This document shows, one piece after another, positions 37,837 through 49,427 of a DNA stretch of 64,000 nt. Source of the DNA: Misgurnus anguillicaudatus. Taxonomy: Eukaryota; Chordata; Actinopteri; Cypriniformes; Cobitidae. The stretch is taken from the NCBI RefSeq assembly GCF_027580225.2, contig NW_027395276.1, positions 4,966,501-5,030,500 on the forward strand, read 5' to 3'. A model generated the notes under the pieces. The model saw only the letters and a program-made list of their open reading frames with translations, made no database searches and was not told where the DNA came from. Each line of letters starts with the position of its first letter. Within the stretch, counting starts at the first letter, position 1. Position numbers and translations under genes: made by a program.

Positions 37837-38490
37837 GATATTTTGCATACATGTAACAAGTCAGATTTTTAGGACCATAAATATCTTCTCATGCATTCTC
37901 ATGTCTGTTTGTTCCTCACAGGTTTTAGGAGATTTATCTGTTTAGTAAATCATCTTAATTGATTTAAGTCACAATATAATAATGACAAAAGCTTTAACTC
38001 TGTTAGTAAACTCTCACAGTCATCTTACATTTGCATTCAGAGTGAATATACGTGTTGTGTGTTAACAGGGATATAAAGTTAACTGTTTCAATCTGAGCTG
38101 ATTAAAGAAAATGAGACGGGCTTGTCAGATAATCTCCACAGTGTGCACATCACAACCGCTCGCATCATCAAGTGATCAATGAGGTCACACCGACAGAAAG
38201 CCCACAACATCATTCTGGAAAGCTGCTTCAAAGACAACAACTTAATGACAACGTCTGGAGCAATGAAACAAGTGTGTGTGTGTTTGTGTGTGTGCGTGCA
38301 TGCATGTGTGAGAGGGTATATATGTGAGTTTGTGTGTGTTTGTGTATTTTACTGGAAACATCCTACATGTACATTTAGACTTATAAGGTGTAATAATATA
38401 AATAAAAATGACTATTTACTGTTAAACATTATTGTGTATGTTTGCATTGTGTCTATGATGCACAATCTTTGTGTTGTTTATTCTGAGATA

Positions 38491-38883
38491 GGGACAGATT
38501 TACTAACAGCTTGCACCAGAACAAACACCTCTTTGGCCTACTGTCAGGATTTACTAAAGACACACAGTGAAAAATTAATGCTGAAAAGGCGTGGACGTGT
38601 TGTGTTGCATTTGTAGAAGTTTTCCTTTCAGATGATACATTTATGGAAAGAGAGTATTTAAATGATTCAAGTTTGCACTCGATAGTTTAATGGCATATGT
38701 GTCATTATTTACCACCTAAAAAGTGTAAAAACTCTAAGCTAATTTGCAATGCTCTTTGTAGATTGTGTTGGTCATTATGGAAATGAGATTTTTTGCATCT
38801 GTGTTCTTGCACATGCGCCTTGTTGGTAAATCTACTCCCAACAGCGTTTTTACACCAATATGCCCTGTTTAGTAAATCTGTCC
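38491..38883. mobile_element. MITE with GGACAGATTTACTAA ends
   Basis: Left end gggacagatttactaacagc; right end ccctgtttagtaaatctgtcc, inverted. About 390 bp, no coding sequence. Confidence 0.7.
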
Positions 38884-38999
38884 ACTAAACTTTTATTCGA
38901 TTATTCATCTTATTATCTGAGTTGGTAATTGATGAACAAAACAGGAATAACCACAACTAAGCCAACTTTGGCTTAACTTAGCACTTTACAGTATACGTT

Positions 39000-39175
39000 A
39001 CATTATTAATATGCTCGCTTGTACGGTTTAACCGCTTTCTCTACTTCTTATATTATCTATTGATTTTCTGTGTTCTCCTCTACATCTTCTCATGTAAAGC
39101 TGCTTTGCAACAATTAACACTTGTGAAAAGCGCTATATAAAATAATAAAATAAATAAATAAATAAAATAAACAAT
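39000..39175 (+). mobile_element. L2-like LINE 3' tail fragment
   Basis: catgtaaagctgctttgcaa, gtgaaaagcgctatataaaa and (TAAA)n are typical of fish L2 3' ends. No reverse transcriptase remains here. Confidence 0.55.
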
Positions 39176-39280
39176 ACACAATCATTCCAGATTATTTTCA
39201 CTACATCACTGAATAATGCAGCCGAGTACATCACAGATGATGTTGTAAAGGATTATGTGCGTAATGTCAATCAAACTTAC

Positions 39281-39432
39281 AGCGTCCATTGAGATTGTGT
39301 GTGTCCATGAATGAAAGAGCTTCATCACAGTTGGTACCCTGTTCAGTGTAGCTCTTATCCATCGAGTTCACCATCACCGTCATCTCCTGCCGCGTGCTGT
39401 TCAACGTTTCCTTGCGCTTCTTTGCTAGTTTT
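39281..39432 (-). CDS. ptprm: ptprm exon: juxtamembrane segment, 152 nt
   Basis: Acceptor ggtttgcag, donor gtaagt. The exon completes the Arg codon, then reads KLAKKRKETLNSTRQEMTVM, VNSMDKSYTEQGTNCDEALS and FMDTHNLNGR, matching PTPRM nearly residue for residue. Cytoplasmic juxtamembrane region; basic at its start, with the conserved DKSY and FMDTHNLNG motifs. Enters after phase 2 and leaves after one base of a Ser codon (phase 1). An alternative 30 nt exon lies just upstream in the transcript. Confidence 0.97.
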
Positions 39433-39583
39433 CTGCAAACCAGAACACAGGGGACAGATGATCATCAAACATGTTTCAAACTTGGCCAATGTGAACTACT
39501 AAGGCAGTAGGGGAGAGCAGGACACAACTTAATGCTTTTTGGCATTGGCTCTATCATTAAAAAATATTTCAGTTAGATTAAAG

Positions 39584-39728
39584 CAATAAGCCCCGCGAAG
39601 CAGTGGGTTACCAGTGCATTTTATAACAGCTAAGGGGTGTTGTTAGGCACGACGCAAAGTGGAGTGCCTAAAACCCCCTTAGCTGTTATAAAATGCACTG
39701 TAACACCACTGCTTTGCGGGGCTTATTG
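39584..39728. repeat. near-perfect 145 bp hairpin
   Basis: Arms caataagccccgcgaagcag and ctgctttgcggggcttattg, continuing through cagtgcattttataacagct aagggg and its inverse. The loop itself folds further (ttaggcac / gtgcctaa). Probably a small foldback transposon. Confidence 0.78.
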
Positions 39729-42694
39729 TGTTTATAAAAAGGTTACTTTATATCCATAGCAGGATTTCATAAAATAAAACACAAATAAGTTGTAATTATA
39801 TTAGTACAAATATTACTCTTCCGCCAAACAAAGTAGTTCCTCAGAATCAAGTGTGACTGAAACAGAGCGCAGTTCACAACCAACACAGACGCAGCAAAGA
39901 CACAATGAAAATATGATTTAAGACTGTGGTGTTTATTTTATAAATCAACATTCATCTAAAATATACATTAAGATTTATATGGTGCAACTGTTGAAGTGAT
40001 GATCAAATATGCTCATTAATAATAATTAATAATAGTGAGTTATTTCTCCTCATATTGTATTAACAGTTATCATTTTGTTAAATAGTATTTAAATTGTTTT
40101 CATTTCATTATCATTGTATACACGAGGCTTCATTGTAACACTGTGTGACAACTAACCCTGCTGTGTTAAAATGTTTTTAATCCCAACTATCAGTTACTAG
40201 AAGTTGCTGAGTCTGACATGTTTCAAAATGGTGTTAGGTTTTAGGTAACAAGACAGTGATTAAAATAATATAAGGTTGGAAAAACTAAATTTACTTTCAT
40301 GCATCCAAAACACTCTTTGTTCAATATCTTAACCAAAACACATCAAAACCTTTCACAAATTCACAGGAGATGATCTGACAGTAAGAGAAAAAGACCAAAA
40401 GCACAGATTGATCGTCCCTGTAGAAATATGTAAAGTAGCCGTGTTACAATTAACCCTGCGTTCATTTGTGCCCCGCTCACTCCTATGTACTGTAGTATAT
40501 AAACAGAGCAAAGTATTCACATTTGTAGAAATATCTGAAAGGCCCTGAATGTGTATATGACATTTTACACAAACTTTAATAACCACAAGAGAAGCTGAAT
40601 TTAACATGCAATGAAATGTAAACTATTAGTGTGGGAAAATTGATCATTTCATTCAAAGTCAACTAAAACAAAAAATATTACATTCTGACCTCAAACTCTA
40701 TGTTCATTTTGATATAAAACATTGAAATGTTGAATAGAGGTTAGCTGAATAAATATATCTAGAAAACACAACAGCTCCATTCAACATCACTCGAGGTGTT
40801 TCACCATTAAAATCATCAAAAGAGCTTAATTTTAATGACGAGGACTGATTAAGATGGAGGCAAACCCTTTCCAATTAAATCCCAATACAATTTTAATCAA
40901 TGTCCTACCAGGACGCCAACTCTCTGTGATTACAATAACAGCTCAATGAGTCTCCAAACACAACCGCTGAAGACCAAGAGGAAAAAATCTCCTGATGTCA
41001 CTAGAGATCAGTGGGAAACAGTTGTAATTCAATTCTGCTTTAGTGGATCTATACCTCAAAGACGCTAATTCGGTCGGCCTGCCTTTGTCTTTCAACGATC
41101 TCATGCGTAGGAAAATGCAAATTAGACCGAATCATCACAGCCAATCTGTGGGAGCAAATGGGAGCGAGCGGGAGGGGTTCCGTGCCTGAGGCCGAGTTCC
41201 GGATCTCTCCGCTCCCCAAAGCGCATCGCCATCCAATTTCAAATGAGAGTTTCGGAAACGGAGCCAAACCGCAAAGTAAGGAGATGCAAGAAGTTTCTAC
41301 AAACTACAAACTCCATTAAAGCCGAGCTGAGTTGATGAGCATTAAGGGAACAGAAATCAAGACATGATTGATGAGTGAAGCCAACGGGTTACAACACCAC
41401 TCAAACATCTCCATCAGATTAAACAACATGCCCATATTCCATTAGGACAAAGGTGAAGATCAAACAAACTCCATTTACATTCAGAAGACATACTGGAATT
41501 CAATTTCTCTTTAAAATTTAGCCCCGCATCTCTCGGTGGATCTTAAAGCGTAAAGTCAAATTTAATTCCACAATAACTCTGCATTTACTGCGAGAAGAAC
41601 TTCATGTGTGAAAACCTCAAGTGAAGTCTGACACTGTGATCGTCAATATCTTTCATTAGCATCGCTGCTTTCCACTCGCACACACTGGACGTTTGTTTAC
41701 AAACATCCGCAAAGTGTCAAATCAACTGCAACATAAAACATGACTAAATGGCTATATTTACATGCACAAAATTGTGTCAATTTGACTGAATTGAATCTAA
41801 TTGAAGGTTACGACAATACAGTTTACTTGCACACTAAACTTTGCAATCTGATTAAAATGTTCATTTACAGGTACATTCTATATAATCTGAACCAAACGTC
41901 AGAGTTGCCAGCTTTGCATATCAAAACCATCCTAATGGTTATTCAAAATCATCCCAATGACTATTCACAGCCCAAATACCAACAACTAATGAACCAAATC
42001 CTTTCATCTTTAACCCTCGGTAAAAAACAAACGTGGAGATAGTTTAATCAGTAGACCAAATCTAAACTTGAAAAAAGCAGAGGACTTGGCAACGCCAACC
42101 TTGTCGAGTTCATGCTTTATCTCTGAATAGATGTACAAAGCGGAGTTAAAGAAAGTTGTTCTTAAGAACTTTTCAGATATAGGCAATGAAAATACAATTT
42201 TCAAAAGGCACAATGCTATTTTATTGCTTTATGTAGCCTAATGTTATGAAAGTACACATAAACGCAGCAGAATGTACAGCGCATGTAAATATAAGACATA
42301 ATTCTTCTGCGCATGTGCACAAGATATTTTTGCATCGGATTGAGAAAATACTACAATTCACCCGTTTACATGAGTACTTTTCTCCTGCTGATCAGATCAC
42401 AGATCGGACTACACCACTCCAAATCGATACGATCCAAATTTGCATACAAACAAACACAATCGTATTGATTAAGATGTTTACATAAAGGTTTTTCAATACG
42501 ATCAAAGCCATCAATACAATTACAAACTGATTATTTGGTTGCAAATTGATTATAAAATAAATGCGGCCACGGATTGGGATCAACATTTCTATCTTTTGAC
42601 GTATAAGATCTCATGTACTATTAAAAAATTCTCTTCAGTCCAAAAAGTTGCTTTTATTGGTAGCAAGCTGTTAAAATGCTTCATCTCAGATTTT

Positions 42695-42954
42695 GGGCCC
42701 TATTCTAACGCACTCATTAAATAACAAAAAACATATTGCGCCATAGACTTTAGAGAAGGTTTTAGATGGTCAATGGCGTAGTCTATTTTAGTTGCGCATG
42801 AACACACCTCGTTTTCAGACCAGAACGCCCATGGGCGCAAATCCATTTGCTATTTATACAACGTGGCGCTAAACGTGAAAATGATCATTGCGCTGGGTTG
42901 AAACTAGCCAAAGACACTTGCGTCGCGCATTGCGCCGGGTGTATGATAGGGCCC
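42695..42954. mobile_element. gcgcaa-rich inverted-repeat element, copy 2 (short, 260 bp)
   Basis: Ends gggccctattctaacgc and gtgtatgatagggccc. Internal match to copies at 16100 and 43777 (ggcgtagtctattttagt, gaacgcccatgggcgcaaat). Looks like an internally deleted copy. Confidence 0.72.
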
Positions 42955-43776
42955 TGTGTCTCAGTATGATGTCATACTGTAGTGTGACGAAAGACCGCCT
43001 CTACAGAAGATCATTTACATCACTGCCTCTTTAGTCCTGCTACAGAATGTAAAGTTTGAACACACATTTAGTCACTTCGGATAAAATGTAGTATATTGTA
43101 ATGCTGTGTAATGCAGTATAGTGTAGTGTAAAGCATGCACATGCGCTATGATGTTTCTGCCTGCTGTCCTTATTCTCAACATCTTTCTTGTTTATCTCAT
43201 TCAGCAGCCATATGGTGACGCTCTCCTGCAGGCCACTGCATCTCACAGCAGAGATTTACTGCAAACACACACGGATGCTCAGCCCCGTAAACACGATACG
43301 TTCTGGCCAAACACAAGCTGTCAGATACACAAATACTTCAACACTATGAGAGAGAGACAGAGAAAGAGAGATGTGAAGCATTCATTCAGTATAGCCAATA
43401 AGATTAGTGAATGAATTCTTCTAACATCAAAACTAGTCTAAATCTCAATCTTTATTCTCAAAAACATTTTCACCCTAAACATCTGCATGAGAGTCCCATA
43501 ACATTCATTTAGCTTTTAAAAAACTCCTTCACATGACCTCCTGAACATGACATTTACTTTGAAAATGTAGTCTTGATTGTGTATCTGTAATAACATGTTA
43601 CCATATGATCACTTATTTCAGACTCAGAACCAAAGAAAGGTATTTAAATCTACAGTGAAATATCTGTGAACATTTTGAAATTATAATGAATAACTGAATC
43701 AGTGTTCTGAATCAATTCATTGAAACAAACCTTTTAAACTGAGTTAACAAACTCATGTACATCACTAACAAACTTA

Positions 43777-44995
43777 GGGCTCTATCATATATCCGGCGCA
43801 ATGCATGACGCAAGTATCTTATGCTAGTTTCGACCCGGCGCAATGATCATTTTCATGTTTAGCGCCACATTGTTTAAATAGCAAATGCATTTGCGCCCAT
43901 GTTTGCGCCCATGGGCGTTTCTGATCTAAAAACGAGGTGTGTTCAGGCGCATTGTTGGCACGTTGCTATTTTGAGGCAACTAAAATAGACTACGCCATTG
44001 ACCAACAAAAACCTGCTCTAAAGTTAATGGCGCAATATGTTTTATGTTATTTAAAGAGCGCAGTAGTAAAATGCGCCTATAAACGAGACAACAACGCGGG
44101 TTTGCTTATCACAAAGTACATGAATGCGCAGCAGCACAAAAACTTTTTTAAATATGAAAGATTAAAGGATTGAATGTAAAAGATTATTATTGAGTCTCTT
44201 GGACATAAATGAGGACTGATTATGAGACGTTGGAAGGCGTAAAGAGCTGCTTCACCTGTAGCCTGGTAAGTAAATAAATGCTTTGCTTTAAACAAATGCA
44301 TTTATTTTTAAATGTTTTTAAATGCTATCCTACAGATTTATTGTATATGATGACTGTACCTGTGGATATGATGAGATGAGAAACATTTTAAGTAATGCTT
44401 TTAAAAAATCCCATACGGCGCTGTTCTAGTGCTGAAACTCTTCGGCTCTCTGCGCGTTTGTAAATTCTTTATCTCTTGTTTGTATTTTTAGAGCACAAAC
44501 CTTTTCTTGCATATTTGCTAATTATTTTATGATACTACAATGATTATGTAGGATATCAAAACATTTACAGCAATTAAAAGCCTGCTATTTGTACTTCTAT
44601 GACTGAAAGAAAACAGCTTTTAAAGGTTTTAATAAAAAAATAACAATTTCAATGAAAATGTAAACAACACATTTTTTTAACATTAAACTTAAACTGGTGG
44701 TCTTCTTCCTCCGCTTAGTGTTTCAGTTTACAAAGTCCGTCATCTAAATAGGGAATTGGCATGGCACCAACGCAACTGGCTTTTAAAGAGGATGAGAGAT
44801 GAGACTCTCATTGGTTTATTGCATGTTACACTCAAAACACACCCATTACTCATTACAAGAACAGGAACAACCCTTTTCGACCATGGCGCATAAACCATTT
44901 TTCCCGTCATTAAATTAGCAAAAGTGGATTCGGACACGCCCATTTAGGCAGTGCGCCGTGTGTATTTGACAAAGCACTTTGTTAGAATAGGACCC
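43777..44995. mobile_element. gcgcaa-rich inverted-repeat element, copy 3 (1.2 kb)
   Basis: Left end gggctctatcatatatccgg cgcaatg, right end gttagaataggaccc. Contains ttgcgcccatgggcgtttct and gcatgttacactcaaaacac. No transposase. Reverse orientation relative to copies 1 and 2. Confidence 0.7.
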
Positions 44996-45100
44996 TTAAT
45001 CCTACTTTTTTTCTCTGGCTTTTCATATTGTGTAATGTCTATAGGCTGTTTTTATGGTTTCTAGACTTATTATTAACTTTCTTTTATTTATTAATTTTAT

Positions 45101-45501
45101 TAAAGGGGACATTCCATGAAAATCAGACTTTTTCCATGTTTAAGTGCTATAATCGGGTCCCCAGTGCTTCTACCAACCCAGAAAACATGAAAAATAGCAA
45201 CCTGTAACTTTGTTTTGGTAAGGCTCTCTCTGCAAGCATGTGAATAAATAGGTCATTCGAATTTCGCTCCCCCCATGACATATTAAGGGGCTCTTATTAT
45301 AATAATACTGCCCATTCAACTGCGCTATCCAACCATGACGCTACCTCGAGTGCGAGCGACCGAGAGAAAGTATGACTGACAGCACGACGCGTTTGTATTC
45401 CCTCACACACAAACAGGAGCCTACAATCTTATCACTTGTAGTTTTAATAATCTTTCTAAAGATTGAATTATCGTTCTAAAGGATTAACCTTACCTTAGTG
45501 C

Positions 45502-45535
<34 letters not shown>

Positions 45536-46084
45536 AACGCGACGGTTCGCTTTCAAGTATGTTGTTTAATTATGTTTCTCTGAAGTTTGGTTTGGTCAAA
45601 AAGTAAACTTCTGAGTGTTTGTGGAAGTGTATTTTATTGTAACATGCTGAAAATCATTGTGCCTGTTTAAAACACTGGCAGCATGAGACCTAAAAGTTTT
45701 TATTTTTATTCCACAATGTTCCCCACTGCTGATAAACATGTATTTAGTATGCATAAAACAGATGATTGACTTTTTAAACTTGTTCAAATATATAATGCTC
45801 AACATCACTTACATAACTTCTTTCGTGAGAGAATCTTCCTCTTGATGCTCTGTCTTGACTACAGCGAGAGCGCTTGAGACTCCGCCCACATGAGCAGCTC
45901 ATTTGGATTTAAAGGGATACACACAAAAACGGTGGATTTTTGCTCAGCCCCATAAAGTGCCTATTTTAACTTGCCACAATAAATTACCTATATGGTATTT
46001 TGAGCTAAAACTTCACATATGTACTCTGGGGACATCAAAGATTTATTTAATATCTTAAAAACGTCTTGTGGAATGTCCCCTTTA
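45101..46084. mobile_element. MITE with TAAAGGGGACATTCCA ends, 984 bp
   Basis: Left end taaaggggacattccatgaa; right end tgtggaatgtcccctttaa, inverted. Contains a GA microsatellite at 45503-45534 and the word ttaatgggct-free AT-rich filler; no coding support. Confidence 0.75.
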
Positions 46085-46199
46085 ATACTAATATTATGAT
46101 TATTATCTTTCTTATCTCTAACTTTTTATGCATTCCTGGTCAGCCTGTGCATCGTTTTAAATGTGCTCCATAAATGAATAAACTAGAAATATAATTAAG

Positions 46200-46510
46200 G
46201 AAGAAATGACAACAGGCCGTTGAATTATTCGAAATTATACCACGGGTCTGTTGAATGCTGCATTCTGATTGGCTGAGAAATGTTCTATGGGTGTTGATTA
46301 TTTTTCTGTAAACCGCACACCTAACTTGTCAAATGTCTTAAAAATAGGCACCAGAGAAATGTTTGTGGTAACCGTGGTATAAGCGGAATAATTGACTCCT
46401 TGGTCCTTTGAATTATTTGAAAATAATGCACACCTGCGTCGTGCCGTATTACCACCTCGGTGTGCATTATTTTCTTATAATTCAATGGCCCGTCGTCAAT
46501 TATTCCTTAC
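46200..46510. repeat. dispersed repeat with attctgattggctga motif
   Basis: gttgaattattcgaaattat and the downstream ttataattcaatggcccgtc are inverted copies; interior contains ataccacgggtctgttgaat. Related to 32460-32700, and a fragment at 47220-47290. Confidence 0.5.
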
Positions 46511-46555
46511 ATAATGCACACCTAATGCGTTAAAACGTCATTTTATAGTGAGTGT

Positions 46556-46601
46556 GAGAAAGTGAAAGAGTGAGCGTGAGAGATAGAGAGAGAAAGTGAG
46601 A

Positions 46602-46634
<33 letters not shown>

Positions 46635-46642
46635 GAGGAGGG
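46556..46642 (+). repeat. GA microsatellite
   Basis: gtgaga and gaga units ending in a pure GA run and a short purine tract. Confidence 0.88.
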
Positions 46643-46974
46643 AGGGGGAGACTGTAGCACAACTCACCCACACATGTTACTTTTGATGTAAAGTGTTTGC
46701 AGTAATGGGAACAATGTGAACCAGTTAGCCTACCAATATTTCTTTATAATCAGTATTTATGCATCATTTGTTCTAGTTTTATATTATCAGGAATGAAGCA
46801 AAAACCAAACAAGCAGGCAATCAGTGTTTATTTACGGTATTCAATGATTTTATTCATTCTATTCTTTCTTTCTTTATTCTTTATGGCTATATTCATGGTG
46901 AAAACCAGTTAATCCATACACAAGTTGATCCACAAACAGGTTAGGGGAAATTTGGCATCACCAATTCACCTAAC

Positions 46975-47095
46975 TAGCATCTTTTTGGGCTGTGGGAGGA
47001 AATCGGAGTACCCGGAGTAAACCCACGCTGACACAGGGAAACTCCACACAGATCTAGCCAGGGATCAATCCGGGGACCTTTTTGCTGTGAGGCAT
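46975..47095 (-). mobile_element. tRNA-derived SINE fragment
   Basis: Shares ctcacagcaaaaaggtcccc, B-box-like ggattgatccc and the gggtttactccgggtactcc body with 500-680. The A box part is lost. Confidence 0.65.
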
Positions 47096-48096
47096 GTTCA
47101 CTACTTTTAACTTATTTCTTTGGCTACCACACATACATTTATGCATTATTTGTTGAAATTAAATCAATCAGTTATATCAGGTTAACTTGGCAAGTAAACT
47201 TTAATGTGGTGGAACTACTTCACAGGTGTGCGTTGACTGAAAAATAATGCACACCTGTACAGTTTTTCTCAACTTATCAGAATGAAGCATTTAGTGGTAT
47301 AAATATAAAACAAGCATGTGATATTTCAGATAGAGTTGAATGTTTGCAGGAGTGTGCTGGTGATCATCTCAACACATCACAACATCAAACATTCAAAACA
47401 ACAACCAGCTCAAAACATTGAATCCTAATTGCAGAAGGCAAGAACTCTTTGTCAACGTCCTCAAATCATTTATCAAAGACTGTCAGCCGCACACACTGGA
47501 CACAGAGATGAAACTGAACTGCATTCTGGGTATTTTATCTTTCCAAACTCTTGCAGGAAATGTAGGCGTTTAATGTGTATATGTCCAGAAGAAAAGAGTC
47601 TTATTAGAGACGTTTTGACACAGGAAACAGTGGGGAATTGTGGGTAGCGTGCTGGGTAAGCACAGACTACAGAGACCCAGCAGAGAATAAAGACACGGTC
47701 CAAGACTTCTGTGTCACTTTCAGTTTCAGTCCAGACTGGACTGCCTTAAAACCACAACAATAATGCAAACTGATTCCCTAGCAAACATGGATATTCAACA
47801 GATAACATGTAGGATGGAAGTAAGTAAATAATAATATAAATCTTTAAATTAATCCACTGTTCTCAGTGTAGTTAAAAACAGAAACTTTTTTCCTTTGTGC
47901 TTTTAAAAAATTTCACGTACACACGACGACGCTATTAAAAAGATCTGCACTTACGCATATCCACTTCTTACTTAGTATTTTTGCCCTTTTTTAGTACAAA
48001 TATCTAAAAATTCTTAAATCAAGATGCATTTTCTTGATAAGCAAAATATCCTAGATTTTAGACAAAAAAAAAAAACAATTTAAGTGAATTTGTGCT

Positions 48097-48500
48097 TAAA
48101 GAGTAACTAAACCCTAAACCAACTTTTTTTAGTTAATGATCTGTAAGAATGATGGTTTATTAGTGCTGTTCATTGATTTTAGTAAGTTTTTTGACATTTG
48201 GATATAAAGTGTTTCAATACTACAATATATGGTGTAAAAACGTCTGAGTGCTGCCCTCTTCAGGTTGAACGGTGGCTACTGCAGTTGAATTTTCCTATTG
48301 GATGTTGGGTCCAAAACATAACTCGTGACGTAAGAAGGTTCAAGCTCAGCACGCCCTTGTTACGATCTCACCACACACACTTGGTACGAGCTTAGTTCGT
48401 CCCCTCTATCTTCGTTGGGATCTGCCCACTTTTCTTGCATTTTTCAAATATTGCCAGTGGGTGGAGTCAGGCTCTGACCAGGGGTTTAGTTACGCTTTAA
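48097..48500. mobile_element. MITE with TTAAAGAGTAACTAAACCC ends
   Basis: Left end ttaaagagtaactaaaccct; right end ggggtttagttacgctttaa, inverted. About 400 bp, non-coding. Confidence 0.7.
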
Positions 48501-48908
48501 CTCTTTTCCTGCCATCGACAACTTAACTCGTCAATTAACGGAAAACGACAATGACAAGTTTTTCTGGCAATCTGTATTTCCGCTATTATCTACCAGGTGG
48601 CGCTCTTACCCAACTTATCAAACCAGAAAGTATCCCCTTAGGAAAAACAGTTCAAACTCCTTGTATGTTTTGATCATCACTTTGAATCTGATCTCGATAA
48701 AAAATTCAATTATTTCACCTTTTTGCTCAAAATTTGGTAAAAACTGAGAGGTGATAAAAAGACAACAAATGAAAAGAGTCTGTTCTTTCATCTGATATAT
48801 TGTTTGTTTATATATTTCAAGAAGAACATTTTCTGGAAGGCATTAAACTTTTGAGAAAATCATATAAAATGGCTGACACCTTTTTTAAAAACGATGGCAG
48901 GGAAAGAG
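48501..48908 (+). mobile_element. TTAA-flanked element, third copy
   Basis: Inverted ends ctcttttcctgccat and atggcagggaaagag with TTAA on both sides (48497-48500, 48909-48912). Internal match to 12887-13378 (ctcgtcaattaacggaaaac, attatctaccaggtggcgct, ttctggaaggcattaaactt). Confidence 0.78.
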
Positions 48909-49175
48909 TTAAAACAAGTAAAAAATAAATAAATAAGTAAGTAAATCTGCCAATTTATTCTTGAAATAGGTCTCTAAGGAAAAGTAAAGTTATTTCAAGA
49001 TGTTTTTCTTAACCCATTGGCTTGTTTAAAGCACAAATTCATTTAAATTTTATGTTTTTTGTCTAAAATCTAGACTTATTTTCTTTTTGTTTCTAGGTCA
49101 TTTTGCTCATCAAGAAAATACATCTGGATTGAAGAATTTTTAGATATTTGTACTAAAAACAAAATAAAAATTACA

Positions 49176-49427
49176 GAGCCCCTAAGGGGACATGGAGCAA
49201 AAATTAAATAAAGTTTAGTTTCATGGGCTCACGCGAAACCTTCATGTGCAGAATTTTTTTTTAAAGTTTAGTTTCGCGCAAGCATGTGAAACTATCGCGC
49301 ACGAACGTGAAAGCAAAAGTTTCACGTGAGCTCGCGAATCTAAAATTCTCCACATGAAAGTTTCACGTGAGCACATGAAACTAAACTTTAGATTTTTTTT
49401 ACTCCAATGTCACCTTAACGGCTCGGT
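49176..49427. mobile_element. foldback element around tttcacgtgagc
   Basis: Ends ctaaggggacatggagcaaa and tactccaatgtcaccttaac are imperfect inverted copies. The centre has repeated inverted words (gtttcatgggctcacgcgaa, tttcacgtgagctcgcgaat). Confidence 0.6.

Larger units (their letters stand above)
37722..39280 (-). other. ptprm intron, 1.6 kb
   Basis: Holds a CA/CG array, a MITE at 38491-38883 and an L2-like 3' tail at 39000-39175. Confidence 0.8.
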
